From positions 1-13,096 of the forward strand of contig CAWFUP010000009.1 in assembly GCA_963819075.1 (NCBI GenBank): a stretch of 13,096 bases of DNA, read 5' to 3'. Below the pieces are notes generated by a model that was not told the origin of the DNA, searched no databases, and was given only the letters and a program-made list of their open reading frames with translations. Each line of letters begins with the position of its first letter. Within the stretch, counting starts at the first letter, position 1. Positions 1 to 4,802 of the stretch are shown piece by piece. A program made the translations under genes and the position numbers. The stretch is from CAVQBJ01 sp963819075. Its GTDB lineage: Bacteria; Actinomycetota; Thermoleophilia; Solirubrobacterales; Solirubrobacteraceae.

Positions 1-170
1 CAGGATCGATGTCTGCGAGCGTCGACTCGTTGAGTGGCGGCGCGGAGCTCGGGCCGGCTCACGTAGTCGAGCTCGTCGTAGAGCTCGATTTCGCAGCCTG
101 CGGCCTCGAGGTCGGCGATGAATGCGGGGTGCTCGCGGGCGGTGTCGATATGGATGATGAGCTTGGTCAC
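1..170 (-). CDS. Unknown protein, 5' part, runs off left edge
   Basis: I do not recognise this gene. A GTG start at 170 is preceded by a strong ribosome binding site (GAGGAGG, five bases before the start). The reading begins V-T-K-L-I-I-H-I-D-T-A and is acidic and compact, about 56 residues to the window edge. It follows a leader (171-297) that resembles the one before ssb, so it probably begins its own transcription unit. In the last 40-50 bases before the edge, third-position G/C falls in the original frame, while the frame one base on reads smoothly (A-P-P-L-N-E-S-T-L-A-D-I-D-P). A one-base insertion near 35-50 is therefore possible. The start is fairly certain; the function is unknown. 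Confidence 0.55.
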   Translation of the reverse strand, partial: MTKLIIHIDTAREHPAFIADLEAAGCEIELYDELDYVSRPELRAATQRVDARRHRS

Positions 171-297
171 TCGTGCCTCCTCGGGTCGGTGGGTGGTTGA
201 TGCGCGCTCCGATTGGCCGGGATGGCTGGAGTGGAACCGAGCGTTGTGAGGGGAAGCGAGCGCCGGCGACCTTGGAGCGACGTGGACCGCCCGGGCT
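171..297 (-). repeat. Leader repeat copy 1 (core 229-280)
   Basis: The leader upstream of the left-edge gene matches the leader of ssb (3622-3760). Read on the minus strand, the shared core is TCGCTyCAAGGTCGC, then CTTCCCCTC, then TCGGTTCCrCTC, followed nearer the gene by CAACCAmCC and a purine-rich Shine-Dalgarno. The core begins 59 bases upstream of the GTG at 170, against 63 bases in the other copy. The similarity is seen directly by eye. The function is unknown: a promoter or RNA leader shared by two units, a protein-binding site and a single-strand structure are all possible. Confidence 0.6.
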
Positions 298-320
298 AGG
301 GTCAGGCGAGCGGCATCCAC

Positions 321-346
321 CCGCCGCGTCCGCAGGACCGAGGCGG
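321..346 (-). terminator. Candidate hairpin after the 397-783 gene
   Basis: An interrupted stem lies about 50 bases past the stop codon at 397: CCGCC/GGCGG outer arms, a small internal loop, GTCC/GGAC inner arms and a GCA loop. There is no U-tract, so it would be an atypical intrinsic terminator. Its position between the end of the primase unit and the next leader fits a transcript end. This rests on visual pairing only. Confidence 0.3.
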
Positions 347-396
347 CAGTTGCCCGGATTCTCGCCCCCTGGGAAGAACCGCGAATTGAGGCTCGG

Positions 397-783
397 CTAC
401 CCGCTGCGCTCGAGTTCGGTGAAGCTCAGCTCGTCGAGTTGCACTGTGACTCGGCGTCCGGCCGCGTCGAGTAGTTCGATCAGCTGGTGGGCATGGTCGT
501 AAGCGCATTCACGAGCGCTCTCGACCGGATCGAGGTCTTCGTGCGCGTGTTCTGCGGTGGCGATCGGGGCTGGCTGCCCGACCGGGCCGAGCATCAGGTG
601 GGTGGCGATCGTCGGCGTGTCGGTGTGCCCGACGTAGGTGGAGATCAGCTCGGCGGCGAGGCCTCGCTCGGGGAGAACGGTCGAGAGGGTGAGTACGGCG
701 GCGCCGGCCGACCAGCTGTAGGTGCTGTGCGCCTCACAGGGCCGATCGTCGATCGCGACCGTCAGAGGGATGTCGCCGCGCAT
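397..783 (-). CDS. Hypothetical protein, 128 residues
   Basis: I do not recognise this family. The ATG at 783 opens a 128-residue reading that ends with TAG at 397-399; a GTG three codons earlier (792) is an alternative start, and neither has a clear ribosome binding site. The N-terminal half looks like beta strands (I-P-L-T-V-A-I, then S-T-Y-S-W-S-A-G-A-A-V-L-T-L-S), followed by a possible helix (G-L-A-A-E-L-I-S-T-Y-V-G). After an acidic, His-containing linker (about residues 72-90) comes a helical C-terminus (H-Q-L-I-E-L-L-D-A-A-G). It has no signal peptide or membrane segment, so it is probably cytoplasmic. It lies about 40 bases downstream of the primase stop in the same direction and is likely the last gene of that unit. 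Third-position G/C is high, supporting a real gene. Confidence 0.6.
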   Translation of the reverse strand: MRGDIPLTVAIDDRPCEAHSTYSWSAGAAVLTLSTVLPERGLAAELISTYVGHTDTPTIATHLMLGPVGQPAPIATAEHAHEDLDPVESARECAYDHAHQLIELLDAAGRRVTVQLDELSFTELERSG

Positions 784-824
784 GTTCGCCACGGATCTGG
801 TGACCGTAGCGCGGGGGGCGGCAG

Positions 825-1985
825 CTACGTGTGGGCGTTGACTCCGAGTTCGTCGGCGAGCCGGGCGCGCAGCTTCAGAAAGTCGCGGTTCTTGGTCTCC
901 ACCTGCCACAGGCGGGAGGCAAAGTCGAATATGGATCCTCCGGCCTTGCAGGCGCCGTAGCAGTACCAGGTCCCGTCCCCGTAGAGCTGGAGGCTTGCCG
1001 TGCGGTCTTCGTGGAACGGACAGTGGATCTTGCCCGTGCGGTCCGGAGTGATGCCGGTGAGCGCGTACACGTACTCGACGGCCGGGATTGCCAGCAGCAG
1101 CGTGTCGAGCTCGGTGCGGCCGGGTCGGCGGGATGTCGTCGCGCTGACGGATGGGCGGCCGGGTGGGTCGTCGAGTCCGTCGACGAGCTGGTCCAGGTCG
1201 TACCGTCGCGCCGGGTCGAGTTCGATCAGCTCGACGGGCGTGGGTGGCGAGTGCTTGTGATTCCACGAGGAAGGCGGCCTGAGAATGCGCGCGGCATCCA
1301 CCGACACGAGGTCACCGCCAAGGGCGTGTGCGAGACGGCGGTTGGCTCGCTCGAGCTCGAGCACGGTGACCGGCGCGGACAGGGTGTAGTACGCGTGTGC
1401 GTGCCCGGCGGTGCCCGAGGAGACGATCATGCTCGGGGGATGCTGGAAGGCCCGGAGTCGGGCGAGAGCGTCGGGTGTGTCGATCTCGACGAACGCGAGG
1501 TGGGAGCGGTCGATCGCGTCGCGGCCGCCGGCGCGGCGGGTGCGCAGGCAGACGCCGACGTACACGTCGGTCCGCGCTGCGAGGCGGCGGATGAGTCGTG
1601 AGGCGCCGGGCGCGCTGTGCGCGGCGATGAACAGGCGCCCCATGTCGCGGTAGCGCAGGGCGAAGCGGATCTCGAGCAGCCGCGCGCCGGGCGCCGGCCC
1701 GGCAAGCATTCGCAGGTAACTGTCGAGCGCTTGAGCGTCGGTGGCTGTCTTGGGCTGTGCGGTGGTGGTCATGGCACGGGCCTCGATTCGGACGGTGCGG
1801 GTGCCGCCGGGCCGGGGTTGACGCCACGGTCCATGCTCGTCCGGGAGTTGTGTGAGCCCGGTCAGCGCGCGGGCGAGCGCGAGGGCGTGCTCACGGGGCT
1901 GGGGGAGGCTTTGGTAGCTGTCGCCGTCGTGCCCGGCGAGATCAGGCTGCACCTCGTCGGTTGCGATCACGCGGTATTCGGTCAT
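825..1985 (-). CDS. RepB/AEP-type primase with C-terminal CHC2 zinc finger
   Basis: This is probably a DNA primase for replication or lagging-strand priming of the mobile element. The ATG at 1985 overlaps the GIY-YIG stop (ATGA) and gives 386 residues. Residues 1-71 are a small extra region (M-T-E-Y-R-V-I-A to R-T-V-R-I-E-A-R). Residues 72-270 or so resemble RepB-like primases: F-V-E-I-D (acidic motif), S-S-G-T-A-G-H-A-H-A-Y-Y (serine/histidine motif) and S-V-D-A-A-R-I-L-R-P-P. The C-terminus carries a CHC2-type zinc site with Cys322, His325, Cys342 and Cys346; C-x3-C replaces the usual C-x2-C. I see no TOPRIM or helicase domain. A second ATG at 1772 (M-T-T-T-A-Q-P) has GAGG eight bases upstream and could yield a 315-residue form, so the start is uncertain. 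Domain assignment is from motif recognition. Confidence 0.75.
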   Translation of the reverse strand: MTEYRVIATDEVQPDLAGHDGDSYQSLPQPREHALALARALTGLTQLPDEHGPWRQPRPGGTRTVRIEARAMTTTAQPKTATDAQALDSYLRMLAGPAPGARLLEIRFALRYRDMGRLFIAAHSAPGASRLIRRLAARTDVYVGVCLRTRRAGGRDAIDRSHLAFVEIDTPDALARLRAFQHPPSMIVSSGTAGHAHAYYTLSAPVTVLELERANRRLAHALGGDLVSVDAARILRPPSSWNHKHSPPTPVELIELDPARRYDLDQLVDGLDDPPGRPSVSATTSRRPGRTELDTLLLAIPAVEYVYALTGITPDRTGKIHCPFHEDRTASLQLYGDGTWYCYGACKAGGSIFDFASRLWQVETKNRDFLKLRARLADELGVNAHT

Positions 1986-2242
1986 CGCGCCCGTCCTCGG
2001 TTGGCGCGGCAGATCGGGCATCGGCGTGAGGCGCCGCCCTGGCGCTTGAGTTGGCGTTCGCGCTCGCGCGTGCCTTGCCAGGTTCGGGCGAGCGTCCATT
2101 CGATCCCGGCCTGGGTGATGACCTGCAGCAGTCGTGCGCCGCGTCCGGCCTGGTGCTCGGCGAGCCGGCTGTCCAGATCGGCGGTCCAGCCGGTGTAGTG
2201 ACGCGCGTGCCGGTAGGGCTGGGTGAAGTGGACGAGGTACAC
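1982..2242 (-). CDS. GIY-YIG nuclease-like protein
   Basis: This small protein (86 residues from the GTG at 2242) has the GIY-YIG nuclease fold signature. Y-L-V near the N-terminus stands for GIY, H-Y-T-G-W-T for YIG, then D-L-D-S-R-L-A-E-H with the expected arginine (Arg26), and E-R-E-R-Q-L-K-R-Q-G-G later. It resembles the short UvrC/YhbQ-like single-domain members. A C-x2-C pair sits in the tail (R-C-P-I-C-R). GTG 2242 has no ribosome binding site. The well-placed site (GGAGG) and ATGA overlap with the upstream stop belong to an ATG at 2282, which is one frame away. Either GTG 2242 is used or the first 13 or so codons were displaced by a one-base insertion. The gene ends in an ATGA overlap with the primase, suggesting they act on the same DNA. 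Confidence 0.72.
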   Translation of the reverse strand: MYLVHFTQPYRHARHYTGWTADLDSRLAEHQAGRGARLLQVITQAGIEWTLARTWQGTRERERQLKRQGGASRRCPICRANRGRAR

Positions 2243-2278
2243 GACGCCGGTGGGCGCGGTCGGGCTCGCCGGGGACGG

Positions 2279-2536
2279 TCATTCGCACACCTCCGCGAGC
2301 TTGGCGACGATCCATTCGAATTCGCCGTGGACCGTCGGGACCTCGTCGGGGTGCCGCGCGCTCCAGGCGGCGAGCTGCTCATAGGTCAGATCGCCGCGGC
2401 GCATCGCGGCGACGCGCTGGTCGGGGGTCATCTGCCACAGCGAGCGGAGCCGGCCGGCGCGCGCCCGCTCGGCTCGCGCGACGGACTCCCACCAGGTCTC
2501 GGCTGGGGTTTGGCGATCGGGGTCGGGTGGAGGCAT
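2279..2536 (-). CDS. Hypothetical small protein (probably C-terminal part of a longer gene)
   Basis: I do not recognise a named family. The 85 residues start M-P-P-P-D-P-D and include W-Q-M-T-P-D-Q-R-V-A-A-M-R-R-G-D-L-T-Y-E, then Q-L-A-A-W-S-A-R-H-P-D-E-V-P. This is a soluble, helical, acidic-ended protein of the type often seen in actinobacterial mobile elements. The ATG at 2536 lacks a ribosome binding site, and the same frame reads naturally further upstream (P-A-G-G-T-H-R-V-P-D-P-Q-P-A-H), which suggests the true start lies at 2709 across a frame break (see the next entry). The stop at 2279-2281 overlaps an ATG at 2282 (ATGA). The frame itself is certain; the start is not. Confidence 0.6.
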   Translation of the reverse strand: MPPPDPDRQTPAETWWESVARAERARAGRLRSLWQMTPDQRVAAMRRGDLTYEQLAAWSARHPDEVPTVHGEFEWIVAKLAEVCE

Positions 2537-2709
2537 GTGCGCTGGTTGCGGGTCGGGGACTCGGTGAGTCCCGCCCGCCGGCGTCCCGGGCGCGGAGCTC
2601 GGGATCGCCGTTGGACAGCGGCATCCGCTGGCGGCTTTGAGCGCGTCGCGCGCGGGCGGCGGCGAGAATCGGGCGAGGCGAGTCCCCGGCCCGGCTTGGT
2701 GGCGCTCAT
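2537..2709 (-). other. Likely N-terminal coding segment with frame break
   Basis: The ATG at 2709 has GGAGG eight bases upstream and overlaps the preceding stop (ATGA), so translation very probably starts here: M-S-A-T-K-P-G-R-G-L-A-S-P. After about 13 codons third-position G/C collapses in this frame, and the other two frames read better. The frame of the 2279-2536 gene is open throughout this interval. A single lost base, or two inserted bases, would join this start to that gene and give about 143 residues. Taken as it stands, the 2709 frame is an Arg-rich reading of 93 residues ending at 2428, overlapping the downstream gene by more than 100 bases, which is implausible. Confidence 0.4.
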
Positions 2710-2981
2710 CGCCCGAGCCTCCGCCGGATCGCGTCGAGCGTCGGGCAGACCCACCGGCCGGCGGTGCACCCGGCGCCGAGCGCGAGCAGATCCTCGAGCG
2801 TGCTGTCCGGCGTGATCGGGCAGCGGCACTCCTTCGCGCGCGGCCGGGCGAGCTCGTCGCGGATCACCGCGGCGCGCCGGCCGGCGTCTGCCTTGGCCTT
2901 GGCGGCGCGGGCGCGCCGGATCGCGCGGATCCGCTGGCGGGCAGCGCGCTCCTCGCTCTGTGGGGTCGTGTCGACGGTCAT
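2706..2981 (-). CDS. Hypothetical four-cysteine small protein
   Basis: This is an unrecognised 91-residue protein. The first 50 residues form a very basic Ala/Arg helix (Q-R-I-R-A-I-R-R-A-R-A-A-K-A-K). The second half carries Cys52, Cys54, Cys72 and Cys79 in the context E-C-R-C-P-I-T-P-D and G-C-T-A-G-R-W-V-C-P-T-L-D-A-I-R-R-R, which might bind zinc. A basic helix plus a possible metal site would fit a nucleic-acid-binding accessory protein, but this is inference. The ATG at 2981 overlaps the stop of the upstream gene (ATGA), with AGGTG about six bases before it. It lies in the ssb-primase unit. Confidence 0.62.
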   Translation of the reverse strand: MTVDTTPQSEERAARQRIRAIRRARAAKAKADAGRRAAVIRDELARPRAKECRCPITPDSTLEDLLALGAGCTAGRWVCPTLDAIRRRLGR

Positions 2982-3193
2982 GGCCGCACCTGCTCGTAGG
3001 TGCTGCCGAGGGCCGCGGCCGCCTCGAGGTAGCTCGCCGGTTGCTGGTGTGAGTCGCGGACGGGCCGCAGGCGGACGTGGTCCTGGTCGGGGATCTGGAT
3101 GACCTCGACGAGGCGGTGGTGGTGCGCGCGGTCGATCCAGAGGCTCCAGACCTGGACGCGCGCGTCCGCGGTGGTAGAAGTGTCGTGTCGCAT
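2978..3193 (-). CDS. Hypothetical protein, 71 residues
   Basis: This is an unrecognised small protein beginning M-R-H-D-T-S-T-T-A-D-A-R-V-Q-V-W-S-L. The start is well supported: GAAGGAG lies four to five bases before the ATG at 3193. It is rich in His and charged residues (D-R-A-H-H-H-R-L-V-E-V-I-Q-I-P), predicted mostly beta with a short C-terminal helix (Y-L-E-A-A-A-A-L-G), with no membrane segment. It follows ssb after an intergenic hairpin (3220-3249) and overlaps the next gene by ATGA. Its function may relate to single-stranded DNA handling from context only. Confidence 0.6.
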   Translation of the reverse strand: MRHDTSTTADARVQVWSLWIDRAHHHRLVEVIQIPDQDHVRLRPVRDSHQQPASYLEAAAALGSTYEQVRP

Positions 3194-3219
3194 GTCGCTC
3201 CTTCGTGGGGCGGCGCGGT

Positions 3220-3249
3220 GGCGGGACGCCCCTGGCCGGGCGTCCCGCC
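3220..3249 (-). terminator. 12-bp perfect hairpin downstream of ssb
   Basis: A perfect 12-base inverted repeat (GGCGGGACGCCC, with its complement at 3238-3249) is separated by a six-base loop (CTGGCC). It lies 15 bases past the ssb stop (TAG at 3264-3266) and 27 bases before the next start codon. There is no U-tract, so it may be an attenuator or an mRNA-stabilising stem rather than a full terminator. It lies in what would be coding sequence if ssb were read without a frame correction, which supports the shifted end of ssb. Confidence 0.5.
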
Positions 3250-3263
3250 GTGCCGCCGTCTGC

Positions 3264-3621
3264 CTACGCGGCGGCCGCCGCGGGCTCGGGCTCGGACTGC
3301 TCGGCTGCGGGGCGCGTCGAGGAACTCGACGCTGCGGGCGATCACCTCGAGCTTCTGGCGGCGGCTGCCGTCCTCGGCCTCCCACTCGGAGTGGTGCAGG
3401 TGTCCCTCGACGGCGACCCGGCGGCCCTTGGCGAGGTACTTCGCGCAGGTCTCGGCCTGGCGGCCGAAGACAGTGACGTCGATGAAGTCCGCGCCGCGGT
3501 CCTCACCGTCCTTGCCGCGCTGGCGCTGAACCGCGAGGCGCAGCCGCCCGACCTGGGTGCCGCCCCGCTCCTCGACGGTGGGTGCGGTGGTGAGTCGGGC
3601 GACGATCTGTACGGCGTTCAT
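3264..3621 (-). CDS. ssb: Single-stranded DNA-binding protein, with +1 frame change near C-terminus
   Basis: This is an OB-fold SSB that coats single-stranded DNA during transfer or replication. The ATG at 3621 follows a near-perfect site (AAGGAGG, six bases). Recognisable blocks are M-N-A-V-Q-I-V-A-R-L-T, then G-R-L-R-L-A-V, then F-I-D-V-T-V-F-G-R-Q-A-E-T, then Y-L-A-K-G-R-R-V-A-V-E-G, and finally V-E-F-L-D-A-P ending at Pro104. In the original frame the sequence then turns Arg-rich and stays open to 2428. Skipping one base in the four-C run (G3309-3312 on the plus strand) gives A-A-E-Q-S-E-P-E-P plus five alanines and TAG at 3264, 118 residues, a normal acidic SSB tail. The tail lacks the classic D-D-D-I-P-F tip. 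Insertion error, mutation or programmed +1 slippage at CCC-C could explain it. Confidence 0.85.
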
Positions 3622-3785
3622 GTGTTCCCTCCTTGTGGGGATCGGTTGGTTGAACGAGGGCCGGCAGCGCCGGCTGGGCGGCCGAGCGGAACCGAAGCCC
3701 GCAGGGCGAGGGGAAGGGAGCGCAGCGACCTTGAAGCGAGCCTGGCCGCCGCCGGCGCAAAATCGGCTCTCAGAGCAACCAACCG
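3622..3785 (-). repeat. Leader repeat copy 2 (core 3684-3739) before ssb
   Basis: This leader matches the one at 171-297; both cores lie about 60 bases upstream of the start codon. It adds GCCCGCAGGGC, a short dyad absent from copy 1. The copy is bounded by a perfect 10-base inverted repeat, CGGTTGGTTG at 3643-3652 and CAACCAACCG at 3776-3785. An interrupted dyad GCTCT-C-AGAGC lies near 3767-3776. The interval between the HNH stop (3836) and ssb holds no gene I can support. I see no convincing -35/-10 pair here, so the claim that it drives ssb expression is inference. Confidence 0.6.
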
Positions 3786-3835
3786 GTCCACACCGGAGGC
3801 GCCGACACCTGAACGAGACGGGATCGGCGACGAGC

Positions 3836-4237
3836 TCATCGCTTCCCGAGCAGCGCGGTGGCGAGGACCAGCAGCGCGAGCGCGATCAGTGCCAGCAGTG
3901 CAAGATGGCCGGACGAGCCCCGTCCGGCCCGCGGCAAGTCGAGTTGCCATGGCCGGGCTCGTGTGTCGATCCGAGCCGGGAAGCCGCGGCGCCAGCCGGA
4001 CGTCGGGTGCGGGCCGTGTTGGCGGCGATGGCAGTCCCAGCAGAGGACGGTGACGTCGGCGCGGCGCTCGTGTCCGAGCCGCCGGTAGGTGCGGTGGTGG
4101 ATGGTGAGCCGGCGGCGTGAGTGACAGCGTTGGCAGCGGCCGCCGGCTCGGACGATCCACATCCGCCGGCGAAGTCGCCACAGCGGGGAACGCAGGTAGA
4201 TCACGTAGAGGAGTGAGTGGCGTCGGCGGTGTCTCAT
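3836..4237 (-). CDS. HNH endonuclease-like protein with C-terminal membrane segment
   Basis: This is a 133-residue protein with an HNH (zinc-ribbon) core. Residues include R-S-P-L-W-R-L-R-R-R (16-25), G-G-R-C-Q-R-C (Cys35, Cys38), L-T-I-H-H (His47, His48), then D-V-T-V-L-C-W-D-C-H-R-R-Q-H (Cys66, Cys69, His70, His74). These are the expected metal-binding and catalytic positions. Residues about 109-131 are a hydrophobic run (G-H-L-A-L-L-A-L-I-A-L-A-L-L-V-L) ending in K-R, like a tail anchor; that is unusual for an HNH nuclease. The ATG at 4237 overlaps the stop of the membrane-protein gene (ATGA). It is the last gene of the secretion operon before the ssb leader. Nuclease activity is inferred from the family. 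Confidence 0.72.
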   Translation of the reverse strand: MRHRRRHSLLYVIYLRSPLWRLRRRMWIVRAGGRCQRCHSRRRLTIHHRTYRRLGHERRADVTVLCWDCHRRQHGPHPTSGWRRGFPARIDTRARPWQLDLPRAGRGSSGHLALLALIALALLVLATALLGKR

Positions 4238-4779
4238 CGGGCGTGCGGAGTGAGGAGGACCTCGATCGCCGCCGCGGCGGCCGTCAACCCGATCGTCGCC
4301 GCAGCGTTCGCTGCCGCAATCTGCGAGCCTCGCGCGGGGGCGTGCCGGCGGGCGTCGAGCCATGCAGCGGCTGCCGTGGCGGCCGCGAGGTATTCGATCG
4401 GGAGCTGGGGGACGAACGGGATCAGCGCCTCGCGCCAGCGACCGAGGGCGAGCCCGACGGCCACCGCGTTGCCGACGAGGATCGTGGCCACGATCGCGTC
4501 ACCCGTGAATCGACTGGAGCGAGTGGCGCCGAAGCGCGCAGCGGCGAGGATGAACGGCGCCGCCAGCACGCGCAGGTTGTTCAGCAGGATCGACGCGATC
4601 GCGTCGAGAGAGGGGTGGAGCGTGGCGTGCGGGCGGCTGGCGGGCCCGAGCGCGGGCCAGGCGATGGCCGCGGCAGCACCGAGTGCCGTTGCCGCCGCGA
4701 GCGTGACCCAGCAGAGAAACGCGACCCGGAGATCAGGCCTCCGACGCCCGGCGTGGGAGGGTGCTCGACGGGAGCCCAT
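4234..4779 (-). CDS. Multi-span membrane protein (weak SpoIIM-like character)
   Basis: From the ATG at 4779 this is a 181-residue, Ala-rich integral membrane protein with about five hydrophobic spans (near F-L-C-W-V-T-L-A-A-A, A-A-P-F-I-L-A-A-A, A-I-V-A-T-I-L-V-G-N, I-E-Y-L-A-A-A-T-A-A-A-A-W and the C-terminus). The pattern I-L-L-N-N-L-R-V and the late L-P-I-E-Y-L-A recall SpoIIM-family proteins (N-N near one span, P-x-x-x-E-L-x-A near another), but this is weak. Alternative in-frame starts at 4821 and 4836 overlap the lipoprotein gene; none has a good ribosome binding site. Its place between the lipoprotein and HNH genes suggests it accompanies the secretion apparatus. Confidence 0.6.
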   Translation of the reverse strand: MGSRRAPSHAGRRRPDLRVAFLCWVTLAAATALGAAAAIAWPALGPASRPHATLHPSLDAIASILLNNLRVLAAPFILAAARFGATRSSRFTGDAIVATILVGNAVAVGLALGRWREALIPFVPQLPIEYLAAATAAAAWLDARRHAPARGSQIAAANAAATIGLTAAAAAIEVLLTPHAR

Positions 4780-4802
4780 GCCCGGCGAGGTCCGAGAACG
4801 AG

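Noticed and set aside
806..828. Five-base stem (GTAGC/GCTAC) around the primase stop codon as a terminator
   Set aside because: The stem is too short, with a 13-base G-rich loop and no U-tract; the next gene follows closely in the same direction.
2282..2285. ATG at 2282 as the start of a single 485-residue protein reaching the primase stop
   Set aside because: The initiation signals are good, but the frame between 2240 and 1985 is Arg-rich and antagonistic to the GIY-YIG motifs encoded in the next frame, so a frame slip inside the GIY-YIG gene start is more likely.
2428..3621. A 397-residue reading starting with SSB and extending to 2428
   Set aside because: After the OB fold it is an Arg/Pro-rich shadow frame running across a 12-bp hairpin and two other small genes with their own ribosome binding sites.
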